Assembly (NCBI GenBank): GCA_017621195.1
Contig: JAGATO010000043.1
Span: 1-5,412 of the forward strand
Direction of reading: 5' to 3'
DNA: 5,412 nucleotides
Source: Bacillota bacterium
GTDB taxonomy: Bacteria > Bacillota > Clostridia > Peptostreptococcales > Anaerovoracaceae
In this document: piece after piece, positions 1 through 5,412 of the stretch
Position numbering within the stretch: the first letter of the stretch is position 1
How the letters are laid out: every line of letters starts with the position of its first letter
Translations under genes and position numbers: made by a program
Notes under the pieces: model-generated
The model's database searches: none
Seen by the model: only the letters and a program-made list of their open reading frames with translations
Told to the model about the DNA's origin: nothing

Positions 1-3000
1 ACGCTGAAGCCGGAAAAGGACGGTCTGTTCTGCGAACGGATCTTCGGACCTACCAAGGACTGGGAATGCCACTGCGGTAAGTACAAGAGAATCCGCTACA
101 AGGGAATCGTCTGCGACCGCTGCGGCGTTGAAGTCACCAAGTCCAAGGTAAGAAGAGAGAGAATGGGTCACATCGAGCTGGCCGCTCCCGTGTCTCACAT
201 CTGGTACTTCAAGGGAATTCCCAGCCGCATGGGACTGGTTCTGGATATTTCTCCGAGAAATCTGGAAAAGGTATTATACTTTGCCACATATATCGTAACC
301 GACCCGGGCGAATCCGACCTGGGCTATAAGGAAATTCTGTCCGAACAGCAGTTCAGAGAAGCCAAGGATAAGTTTGGAAATAACTTTAAGGCAGCCATGG
401 GTGCGGAAGCTATCCGCGACCTGCTGGCACAGATCGACCTGGATCAGCTGTCCGCTGACCTGCGGGCCAAGCTGAAGGATGCGTCCGGTCAGAAGAAGGT
501 GAGAATCGTCAGACGTCTGGAAGTGATCGAAGCGCTGAGAGCCTCCGGAAACAAGCCGGAGTGGATGGTGCTGGAAGTCATTCCCGTCATCCCGCCTGAC
601 CTGCGCCCCATGGTGCAGCTGGACGGCGGTCGGTTTGCCACCTCCGACTTAAACGATCTGTATCGTCGCGTCATCAACAGAAACAACCGTCTGAAGAGAC
701 TGCTGGAGCTGGGTGCGCCGGACATCATCGTCAGAAATGAAAAGCGCATGCTGCAGGAAGCAGTAGACGCGCTCATCGATAACGGCAGACGCGGCCGTCC
801 CGTTACGGGTCCCGGCTCCCGTCCGCTGAAGTCCCTGTCCGACATGCTGAAGGGTAAGCAGGGACGCTTCCGTCAGAACCTGCTGGGTAAGCGTGTAGAC
901 TACTCCGGCCGTTCTGTAATCGTCGTCGGTCCGGAACTGAAATTCTGCCAGTGCGGTCTTCCCAAGAAGATGGCCCTGGAGCTGTTTAAGCCCTTCATCA
1001 TGAAGAAGCTGGTTCAGGACAAGAAGGCTCACAACATCAAGCAGGCCAAGCGCAAGGTAGAAAAGGTAAGTCCCGAAGTCTGGGACGTACTGGATGAAGT
1101 CATCAAGGATCATCCCGTACTGCTGAACCGTGCGCCTACGCTGCACCGCCTGGGTATTCAGGCATTTGAACCGGTACTGGTCGAAGGAAAGGCCATCAAG
1201 CTGCATCCTCTGGCATGTACCGCATACAACGCTGACTTCGACGGCGACCAGATGGCCGTGCACGTTCCCCTGTCCGTAGAGGCACAGGCGGAAGCCCGGT
1301 TCCTGATGCTGTCTGTCAATAACATTCTGGCACCGAAGGACGGTTCGCCGATCACCACGCCGACACAGGACATGATCCTGGGCTCCTACTACCTGACCCA
1401 TCCCGGTCTGGAAACCCGCGACACCAAGGCGGAAAAGGGAGACGGAAAGATCTTCACCGATTACTCCGAGCTGCTGATGGCATATCAGACCGGCGCCGTA
1501 GGTATCCACGCCAAGGTCAAGGTGAGAAAGTACGCCTATCCCGGCGACAGCGGAAAGCTGGTAGAATCCACCGTCGGACGGTTCATCTTCAACGAAAAGA
1601 TCCCGCAGGATCTGGGATATGTGGACCGTACCGTGGATCCCTATTCCCTGGAAGTCGACTTCCTGTGCGACAAGAAGAAGCTGGGCCAGATCATCGACAA
1701 GTGCTTCCGCGTCCACGGAAATACCGAAACTGCCGAAATGCTGGATAACATCAAGAGCATGGGTTATAAGTATTCCACCAAGGCTGCCATCACCATCAGC
1801 GTAGCCGACATGGAAATCCCCAAGGAAAAGCCGGAGATCATCGCTAAGGCGCAGGAGACCGTCAACAAGTACGAAATGGCGTACCGCCGCGGCCTGATGT
1901 CCGATGCGGAACGGTATGAGAAGGTCATCCAGACGTGGCACAAAGCCACCGATGACGTGGCCGATGCCCTGATGGCATCCCTGGGAACGTTGAACAACCT
2001 GTTCATCATGGCTCATTCCGGTGCTCGAGGCAGTAAGAACCAGATCAAACAGGTCGGCGGTATGCGTGGTCTGATGGCGAACGCTGCCGGTAAGACCATC
2101 GAAATTCCCATCACGGCCAACTTCCGTGAAGGACTGTCCATCATGGACTACTTCCTGTCCAGTAACGGCGCCCGTAAGGGTCTGGCGGATACGGCTCTGC
2201 GTACCGCGGACTCCGGTTATCTGACCCGCCGTCTGGTAGACGTATCCCACAACGTGATCGTTCACGAAGAGGACTGCGGAACCACCGAGGGCATCGAAGT
2301 CAGAGCCTTTACCGACGGCAAGGAAGTCATCGAAGCGCTGCGCCTGCGCATCATCGGCCGCGTTCCCGTAGAGGACGTGGTTGACAGCAAGGGCAACGTG
2401 CTGGCCAAGGCCAACGAAGAAATCAAGGAAGCTCAGGCGGAAGCCATCGAAAAGGCCGGCATCGAATGCGTGAAGATCCGTTCGATCATGACCTGTAAGA
2501 GCGAGCACGGCGTCTGCGCCAAGTGCTACGGCCGCAACCTGGCAACCGGCGAGCCGGTGAACATCGGCGAAGCCGTGGGTATCATCGCGGCACAGTCCAT
2601 CGGTGAACCCGGTACTCAGCTGACCATGCGTACGTTCCATACCGGCGGTGTATCCGTTGCCGGTAACGACATTACCCAGGGTCTTCCCAGAGTCGAGGAA
2701 GTCTTCGAAGCCCGTAAGCCTAAGGGTCTGGCGGAAGTCTGCGAATCCGACGGCAAGGTGGTTTCCATCGAAGGCCGTAAGGACAACAAGACGGAAGTCC
2801 GCATCGTGGGCGAAGAAGACAGAACGTATATCATTCCTTACGGCGCCCGCCTGAAGGTATCGGAAGGCGACTTCATCAAGGCCGGTGAAGGAATCACCCA
2901 GGGTCCTCTGAACCCCCACGACATTCTGCGCCTCAACGGCGTGGTTGGCGTATACCAGTACCTCCTGAAGGAAGTACAGCGCGTATACAAGCAGCAGGGT

Positions 3001-3549
3001 GTAGATATCAACGATAAGCACATCGAAGTCATCGTAAGCCAGATGCTGTCCAAGTGCAAGATCGAGGACTCCGGCGATACGGATCTGCTGCCCGGCGGTC
3101 TGTACGGCCAGAACGAGCTGGAAGAAGCCAATGCCGCTCTGGAAGAAGGTCAGACGCCTGCCGTAGGCAAGCGCGTCCTGCTGGGTATTACGAAGGCATC
3201 CCTGGCCACCAACTCCTTCCTGTCCGCCGCATCCTTCCAGGAGACTACCCGTGTCCTGACCGATGCTGCCATCAAGGGCAAGAACGATAAGCTGATGGGT
3301 CTGAAGGAAAACGTCATCATCGGTAAGCTGATCCCGGCCGGTACCGGTATGAAGCGCTACAAGAACATCAAGCTGGACTATGGTGAAAACACCGAGTACA
3401 TGGAATCCTTCAAGGTAAACACCGAGGACGACATGGACGAAGCCATGGAAGGCGGCGAATTCGAAGAGATCGCCGGCATGTCCGAAGCTTACGAAGAAGG
3501 CGATTTCCACAGCGTGGTAGCGGAAGAGGATCTGGATTACAACATGTAG
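1..3549 (+). CDS. rpoC: DNA-directed RNA polymerase subunit beta' (5'-truncated by window edge)
   Basis: Largest catalytic subunit of bacterial RNA polymerase; with beta it forms the cleft and active site that makes all cellular RNA. The frame is open from base 1 to a TAG at 3547-3549, giving 1182 residues. By alignment from memory to B. subtilis beta', about 37 N-terminal residues lie upstream, so an ATG at 163 is internal. Seen, in window residue numbers: N-terminal zinc finger Cys23, Cys25, Cys38, Cys41; catalytic NADFDGD loop with Mg-binding Asp412, Asp414, Asp416 (1228-1248); bridge helix about 713-745 (NGARKGLADTALRTADSGYL); second zinc site Cys759, Cys832, Cys839, Cys842; trigger-loop region about 856-883 (GIIAAQSIGEPGTQLTMR). 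The trigger loop runs straight into DITQGLPRVEEVFEA, so the large insertion of E. coli beta' is absent. The C-terminus is an acidic tail of about 40 residues ending DLDYNM. rpoB presumably lies just upstream, outside the window. No frameshift or missing key residue is seen. Confidence 0.98.
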   Translation, partial: TLKPEKDGLFCERIFGPTKDWECHCGKYKRIRYKGIVCDRCGVEVTKSKVRRERMGHIELAAPVSHIWYFKGIPSRMGLVLDISPRNLEKVLYFATYIVTDPGESDLGYKEILSEQQFREAKDKFGNNFKAAMGAEAIRDLLAQIDLDQLSADLRAKLKDASGQKKVRIVRRLEVIEALRASGNKPEWMVLEVIPVIPPDLRPMVQLDGGRFATSDLNDLYRRVINRNNRLKRLLELGAPDIIVRNEKRMLQEAVDALIDNGRRGRPVTGPGSRPLKSLSDMLKGKQGRFRQNLLGKRVDYSGRSVIVVGPELKFCQCGLPKKMALELFKPFIMKKLVQDKKAHNIKQAKRKVEKVSPEVWDVLDEVIKDHPVLLNRAPTLHRLGIQAFEPVLVEGKAIKLHPLACTAYNADFDGDQMAVHVPLSVEAQAEARFLMLSVNNILAPKDGSPITTPTQDMILGSYYLTHPGLETRDTKAEKGDGKIFTDYSELLMAYQTGAVGIHAKVKVRKYAYPGDSGKLVESTVGRFIFNEKIPQDLGYVDRTVDPYSLEVDFLCDKKKLGQIIDKCFRVHGNTETAEMLDNIKSMGYKYSTKAAITISVADMEIPKEKPEIIAKAQETVNKYEMAYRRGLMSDAERYEKVIQTWHKATDDVADALMASLGTLNNLFIMAHSGARGSKNQIKQVGGMRGLMANAAGKTIEIPITANFREGLSIMDYFLSSNGARKGLADTALRTADSGYLTRRLVDVSHNVIVHEEDCGTTEGIEVRAFTDGKEVIEALRLRIIGRVPVEDVVDSKGNVLAKANEEIKEAQAEAIEKAGIECVKIRSIMTCKSEHGVCAKCYGRNLATGEPVNIGEAVGIIAAQSIGEPGTQLTMRTFHTGGVSVAGNDITQGLPRVEEVFEARKPKGLAEVCESDGKVVSIEGRKDNKTEVRIVGEEDRTYIIPYGARLKVSEGDFIKAGEGITQGPLNPHDILRLNGVVGVYQYLLKEVQRVYKQQGVDINDKHIEVIVSQMLSKCKIEDSGDTDLLPGGLYGQNELEEANAALEEGQTPAVGKRVLLGITKASLATNSFLSAASFQETTRVLTDAAIKGKNDKLMGLKENVIIGKLIPAGTGMKRYKNIKLDYGENTEYMESFKVNTEDDMDEAMEGGEFEEIAGMSEAYEEGDFHSVVAEEDLDYNM

Positions 3550-3559
3550 TCGAGAGTTT

Positions 3560-3590
3560 GTATCTGCAGGACCGGTGGCGGTCCGCATAC
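3560..3590 (+). other. Stem-loop just downstream of the rpoC stop
   Basis: A perfect 6-bp stem GGACCG/CGGTCC (3569-3574 / 3579-3584) has a GTGG loop. Across small bulges it is extended by GC/GC and GTAT/ATAC pairs out to 3560-3590. It starts 11 nt after the rpoC stop codon. No T-run follows, so it is not an intrinsic terminator by itself. It may form the folded 3' end of the rpoC message together with the terminator about 36 nt further on. The structure was found by eye and no folding energy was computed. Confidence 0.45.
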
Positions 3591-3625
3591 GGCGGGTGCA
3601 GACGATGAAAATAAAATACACAAAG

Positions 3626-3665
3626 CAAAAGAAAACCCGATGCTACGGCATCGGATTTTCTTTTG
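3626..3665 (+). terminator. Intrinsic terminator of the rpoBC operon, possibly bidirectional
   Basis: The core stem is CCGATGC (3637-3643) with GCATCGG (3648-3654), closed by the loop TACG, which makes C(UACG)G, one of the exceptionally stable UNCG tetraloops. After one C/A mismatch (3636/3655) the stem continues for 10 more pairs, CAAAAGAAAA (3626-3635) with TTTTCTTTTG (3656-3665). The right arm supplies the U-rich tract TTTTCTTTT. Because the A-rich left arm mirrors it, the element would also read as a terminator on the - strand, but no - strand gene is evident. It lies about 77 nt after the rpoC stop and about 130 nt before the str promoter, so it separates the two operons. Confidence 0.93.
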
Positions 3666-3668
3666 GAA

Positions 3669-3748
3669 CGGCGGATTGCCGTGGGTGAATGACCGGCGGC
3701 CACGGCGGATTGCCGCGGGTGAATGACCGCCGGCCACGGCGGATTGCC
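3669..3748. repeat. 34-bp tandem direct repeat, about 2.35 copies
   Basis: Copy 1 is 3669-3702, copy 2 is 3703-3736, and a 12-base partial copy (CGGCGGATTGCC) is 3737-3748. Copies 1 and 2 differ at two positions (T/C at unit position 14 and G/C at unit position 28). Each unit contains CGGCGGATTGCC, then a GGGTGAATGACC segment, then a CCGG-rich end. In copy 1, GCCGTGG (3678-3684) can pair with CCACGGC (3700-3706), which spans the copy junction. The same pairing in copy 2 carries one mismatch. The tract is GC-rich, sits between terminator and promoter, and encodes nothing convincing on either strand. It could be a local duplication or a member of a dispersed intergenic repeat family; the window cannot decide. 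Confidence 0.9.
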
Positions 3749-3796
3749 CAAGCGAGAAATTCTGCATTTTTCACGGCATTTTGCGAATGAAAATCG

Positions 3797-3826
3797 TTGA
3801 CAAGCAAAGAATACCAATGCTATACT
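3797..3826 (+). promoter_or_regulatory. Sigma-70/sigma-A promoter of the str operon (rpsL-rpsG-fusA)
   Basis: A perfect -35 hexamer TTGACA (3797-3802) is followed after 18 nt by -10 TATACT (3821-3826). The -10 is preceded by TGC, matching the extended -10 TGn element, which can compensate for the slightly long spacer. An overlapping alternative -10, TATAAC, is at 3826-3831. The stretch just upstream (about 3763-3794) is rich in A and T runs and could act as an UP element. Transcription should start near 3833, leaving a leader of about 128 nt before the rpsL ATG. It lies downstream of the rpoC terminator and is the only convincing promoter in the window. Confidence 0.88.
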
Positions 3827-3832
3827 ATAACT

Positions 3833-3960
3833 TGGTTCGCTGTGTCGAAACAGTTGAAAAAAACGGGATGCAGAGGACCGAAAAACGTAGATTTTGCCGG
3901 CAGAGCGGGATAAAAGCCCCGGCGAAAACAACAACTGCCCGCAAGGAAAGGAGAAAAGGA
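3833..3960 (+). promoter_or_regulatory. Structured 5' leader of rpsL with candidate H-type pseudoknot
   Basis: The predicted untranslated leader is about 128 nt. Near its 5' end a small hairpin pairs CTGT (3840-3843) with ACAG (3850-3853). Further on, TTTTGCCGG (3892-3900) pairs with CCGGCGAAA (3919-3927), with one G-U pair. In the 18-nt loop of that stem, GCGGG (3905-3909) is complementary to CCCGC (3938-3942), which would create a pseudoknot ending 4 nt before the AAAGGAG ribosome binding site (3947-3953). No T-run follows, so it is not an attenuator-terminator. A role in translational control of rpsL is inference; no match to a named leader family is claimed. Confidence 0.45.
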
Positions 3961-4380
3961 ATGCCAACAATTAATCAGTTAGTAAGACAGGGAAGAACCA
4001 AGTCTGTAAAGAAGTCCAACTCTCCGGCTCTGTTAAGAGGTATGAACTCCCTGAAGAGAGTACCCACCGAGACCGAAGCTCCTCAGAAGAGAGGCGTATG
4101 CACTTCCGTTAAGACTGTAACTCCGAAGAAGCCGAACTCCGCTCTGAGAAAGATTGCCAGAGTTAAGCTGACCAACGGAATCGAAGTTACCGCTTACATT
4201 CCCGGTATCGGCCACAATCTGCAGGAACACTCCGTTGTTCTGATCAGAGGCGGAAGAGTTAAGGACCTGCCTGGTGTAAGATACCACATCGTTCGCGGAA
4301 CTCTGGATACCGCTGGTGTAGCCAACAGACTGCAGGCCAGATCCAAGTACGGCGCTAAGAGACCTAAGGTAAAGAAGTAA
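3961..4380 (+). CDS. rpsL: 30S ribosomal protein S12
   Basis: S12 sits at the 30S decoding centre, contacts h44 and helps set decoding accuracy. The product is 139 aa with TAA at 4378-4380. The start is ATG 3961, which gives the family start MPTINQLVRQGR and has AAAGGAG (3947-3953) 7 nt upstream; an ATG in frame at 3781 lies upstream of the promoter and is excluded. Seen: TPKKPNSALRK (residues 54-64), YIPGIGHNLQEHSVVLIRGG (79-98) and GRVKDLPGVRY (98-108). Residues about 24-40 form the N-terminal extension typical of Gram-positive S12, absent from the 124-residue E. coli protein. Lys56, Lys57 and Lys101, where streptomycin-resistance substitutions occur in other species, are wild type. Asp102 corresponds to the aspartate methylthiolated by RimO in some bacteria. 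Thirteen of 14 arginines use AGA. It is the first gene of the str operon. Confidence 0.99.
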   Translation: MPTINQLVRQGRTKSVKKSNSPALLRGMNSLKRVPTETEAPQKRGVCTSVKTVTPKKPNSALRKIARVKLTNGIEVTAYIPGIGHNLQEHSVVLIRGGRVKDLPGVRYHIVRGTLDTAGVANRLQARSKYGAKRPKVKK

Positions 4381-4634
4381 GAACGGTCGAATTAGAAAAA
4401 AGTTATAGAATGAATGAGAAAGAATCGGGAAAAATACAATGCAGAGCATTGTCAGTGCCCTTGACATAGATCAAGGCCCACGGCGCAGAATGGTCTGCGT
4501 CGAGTACCGAATCGATTTCGCAGAGGGTTTTCCGCGAGAAGATACGCAGCTGAAGCTCGGTTGTGCAGCGGTTTTGCACAGGGCATGCAGGAATGCAGTA
4601 TCGCGGGGAACTATCAAGCAAGGAGGGAAGAGAC
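4381..4634 (+). promoter_or_regulatory. Folded rpsL-rpsG intercistronic region, candidate S7 autoregulatory site
   Basis: This 254-nt spacer is long for two adjacent ribosomal-protein genes (about 100 nt in E. coli) and contains a run of base-paired elements. Hairpins: ACAATGC/GCATTGT around AGA (4436-4452); CCTTGA/TCAAGG (4459-4476); CGGCGCAGA/TCTGCGTCG around ATGG (4481-4502); TGTGCA/TGCACA (4562-4580); TGCA/TGCA capped by GGAA (4586-4597). A long-range helix of 10 pairs joins TTTTCCGCGA (4528-4537) to TCGCGGGGAA (4601-4610), with two G-U pairs. It encloses the last two hairpins and ends 9 nt before the rpsG Shine-Dalgarno. In E. coli, S7 binds the rpsL-rpsG spacer and represses translation. 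That this region does the same is inference; no sequence match to the E. coli site is claimed. Confidence 0.55.
4620..4626 (+). promoter_or_regulatory. Shine-Dalgarno of rpsG, fixing its GTG start
   Basis: AAGGAGG lies 8 nt before the GTG at 4635. It selects this GTG over the in-frame GTG at 4563, which is buried in a hairpin and lacks such a site. It begins 9 nt after the 3' end of the long-range helix at 4601-4610, so folding or protein binding there could affect ribosome access. Confidence 0.9.
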
Positions 4635-5105
4635 GTGCCTAGAAGAGGTAATGTACCAAAGAGAGAAGTGCTTCCGGATCCGGTATACGGAAGCGTAGCC
4701 GTCGCAAAGCTGATCAACAGCATCATGCTGGACGGTAAGAAGGGTGTTGCTCAGTCTATCGTTTACGACGCTTTCGACAAGATCAAGGCTGCCACCGGAG
4801 AAGAACCGCTGGAAGTATTCGAAAAGGCCATGAACAACATCATGCCCGTAGTAGAAGTTAAGGCAAGACGTGTGGGTGGTGCCAACTATCAGGTTCCTAT
4901 CGAAGTAAGAGCTGAAAGACGTCAGACCCTGGGTCTGAGATGGCTGACCAAGTACACTCGTCTGAGAGGCGAAAAGACCATGTGCGAACGTCTGGCAAAG
5001 GAACTGATGGACGCAGCCAACAACACCGGTGCTTCCGTAAAGAAGAAGGAAGACACCCACAAGATGGCAGAAGCCAACAAGGCATTTGCTCACTACAGAT
5101 GGTAA
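4635..5105 (+). CDS. rpsG: 30S ribosomal protein S7
   Basis: S7 is a primary binder of the 3' major domain of 16S rRNA; it nucleates assembly of the 30S head and lies near the E site and mRNA exit. The product is 156 aa, a usual bacterial length, with TAA at 5103-5105. The start is GTG 4635, chosen because AAGGAGG precedes it by 8 nt and because it gives the family start MPRRGNVPKREVLPDPVYGS. Seen: the helical segment SIMLDGKKGVAQSIVYDAF (about residues 28-46), then VEVKARRVGGANYQVPIEV (about 74-92), the conserved RNA-contacting region, then LRWLTKYTRLRGEKTMCERL, and the C-terminal KAFAHYRW. Arginines are AGA or CGT only. It follows rpsL in the str operon after a long structured spacer, and fusA starts 60 nt downstream. 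S7 is the known autogenous repressor of this operon in E. coli. Confidence 0.99.
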   Translation: MPRRGNVPKREVLPDPVYGSVAVAKLINSIMLDGKKGVAQSIVYDAFDKIKAATGEEPLEVFEKAMNNIMPVVEVKARRVGGANYQVPIEVRAERRQTLGLRWLTKYTRLRGEKTMCERLAKELMDAANNTGASVKKKEDTHKMAEANKAFAHYRW

Positions 5106-5113
5106 TTCGCTTG

Positions 5114-5129
5114 CTGCATGAAAATGCAG
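5114..5129 (+). other. GAAA-tetraloop hairpin between rpsG and fusA
   Basis: CTGCAT (5114-5119) pairs perfectly with ATGCAG (5124-5129) around GAAA, a GNRA tetraloop. It begins 8 nt after the rpsG stop and ends 18 nt before the AAAGGAGG of fusA. No T-run follows, so it is not a terminator. It could be an mRNA stability or processing element, or a small RNA-protein contact site; its function is unknown. Confidence 0.55.
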
Positions 5130-5165
5130 AGATGACAGTGACTGAGGAAAGGAGGAATTAGAATA

Positions 5166-5412
5166 ATGCCTAGAAAGTTTCCTTTAGAGAAAACAAGAAA
5201 TATTGGTATTATGGCGCACATCGACGCTGGTAAGACCACAACGACAGAAAGAATTCTGTTCTATACCGGTAAGACTCACAAGATCGGTGAAACCCATGAT
5301 GGCTCTGCTACCATGGACTGGATGGAACAGGAACAGGAAAGAGGTATCACCATTACCTCCGCTGCTACCACCGCTCAGTGGAAGGGCCATAGAATCAACA
5401 TCATCGACACTC
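5166..5412 (+). CDS. fusA: Translation elongation factor G (3'-truncated by window edge)
   Basis: EF-G is the cytoplasmic GTPase that drives translocation of tRNA and mRNA on the ribosome and, with ribosome recycling factor, splits post-termination ribosomes. The window holds 82 full codons plus one base of a protein usually near 690 residues. The start is ATG 5166, preceded by a very strong AAAGGAGG (5148-5155) with a 10-nt gap; the N-terminus MPRKFPLEKTRNIGIMAHID fits the family. Seen: the G1 P-loop AHIDAGKT (residues 17-24), and the switch I / G2 segment EQERGITITSAATT (about 56-69), with Thr62 in the position of the Mg-coordinating threonine. The sequence breaks off at INIIDT, inside the expected G3 motif DTPGH. 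It is the third gene of the str operon; tuf often follows in other bacteria but is not visible here. Confidence 0.98.
   Translation, partial: MPRKFPLEKTRNIGIMAHIDAGKTTTTERILFYTGKTHKIGETHDGSATMDWMEQEQERGITITSAATTAQWKGHRINIIDT

Noticed and set aside
649..3621. A 990-codon open frame on the - strand, antisense to nearly all of rpoC
   Set aside because: It lies opposite one of the most conserved bacterial genes, its protein has no recognisable domain, and no - strand promoter or ribosome binding site is evident. Long antisense frames arise from the codon bias of the sense gene.
3781..3960. An N-terminal extension of rpsL from an in-frame ATG at 3781
   Set aside because: That ATG is upstream of the -35 element, and the S12 family start with a good Shine-Dalgarno is at 3961.
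3410..3970. - strand open frames of 186 and 76 codons across the rpoC-rpsL gap
   Set aside because: They translate the terminator, the tandem repeat and the promoter region, with Arg/Pro/Ser-rich low-information sequence and no start signals.
4410..4469. A 19-codon leader-peptide-like frame after rpsL
   Set aside because: There is no convincing ribosome binding site, no run of regulatory codons and no terminator/antiterminator pair downstream.
4459..4476. Palindrome containing TTGACATAGATCAA, one mismatch from the FNR/CRP-type TTGAT-N4-ATCAA box, with TTGACA also resembling a -35
   Set aside because: It lies inside the transcribed rpsL-rpsG spacer, no credible -10 follows at 16-19 nt, and it is better explained as one of the adjacent RNA hairpins. 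A regulator site cannot be excluded without genome context.
4439..4642. A 67-codon + strand open frame spanning the spacer and overlapping the rpsG start
   Set aside because: It has no Shine-Dalgarno and its codons (CGA, CGG, AGG, ATA) are unlike its neighbours. It runs through the hairpins that explain the sequence better.
1..5412. A mobile element, CRISPR array, tRNA/rRNA or novel multi-gene system
   Set aside because: All coding capacity is accounted for by rpoC, rpsL, rpsG and fusA; no spaced-repeat array, transposase, integration site or RNA gene pattern was seen.

Overview
This window is a conserved housekeeping locus, the junction between the rpoBC operon and the str operon of a bacterium. 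All genes are on the + strand: the 3' 96-97% of rpoC (RNA polymerase beta'), complete rpsL (S12), complete rpsG (S7) and the 5' start of fusA (EF-G). The organism is most likely a member of the Bacillota (Firmicutes). S12 carries the Gram-positive-type N-terminal insertion (139 aa). Beta' lacks the large trigger-loop insertion of gammaproteobacteria. The beta' N-terminal zinc-finger region closely resembles, from memory, that of Bacillus and other Bacillota, and every gene has a strong AGGAGG-type Shine-Dalgarno sequence. The moderately high GC and the protein flavour would suit Negativicutes or some Clostridia, but genus and class are inference only.

Layout. 1-3549: rpoC, missing about 37 N-terminal residues. 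3550-3960: a gene-free gap of 411 nt. It holds a post-rpoC hairpin, a strong terminator hairpin with a UACG tetraloop, an 80-bp tract of 34-bp tandem repeats, a sigma-70/sigma-A-type promoter (TTGACA / TGC-TATACT) and a structured leader of about 128 nt for the str operon. 3961-4380: rpsL. 4381-4634: an unusually long (254 nt) and heavily base-paired intercistronic region. 4635-5105: rpsG with a GTG start. 5106-5165: a 60-nt spacer with a GAAA-capped hairpin. 5166-5412: the start of fusA, which runs off the window.

How it works together. The terminator and promoter uncouple transcription of the polymerase genes from the ribosomal-protein/EF-G operon. No L7Ae-family gene lies between rpoC and rpsL, although Bacillus subtilis has one there. 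The str operon then makes two 30S assembly/decoding proteins and the translocase EF-G. S7 is the known autogenous repressor of this operon in E. coli, acting at the rpsL-rpsG spacer, so the folded 254-nt spacer here is the most interesting non-coding element in the window. A possible pseudoknot next to the rpsL Shine-Dalgarno sequence and a two-way alternative pairing inside the 254-nt spacer were found by eye and are candidates only. I see no mobile element, defence system, CRISPR, tRNA or rRNA, and no undescribed protein system.
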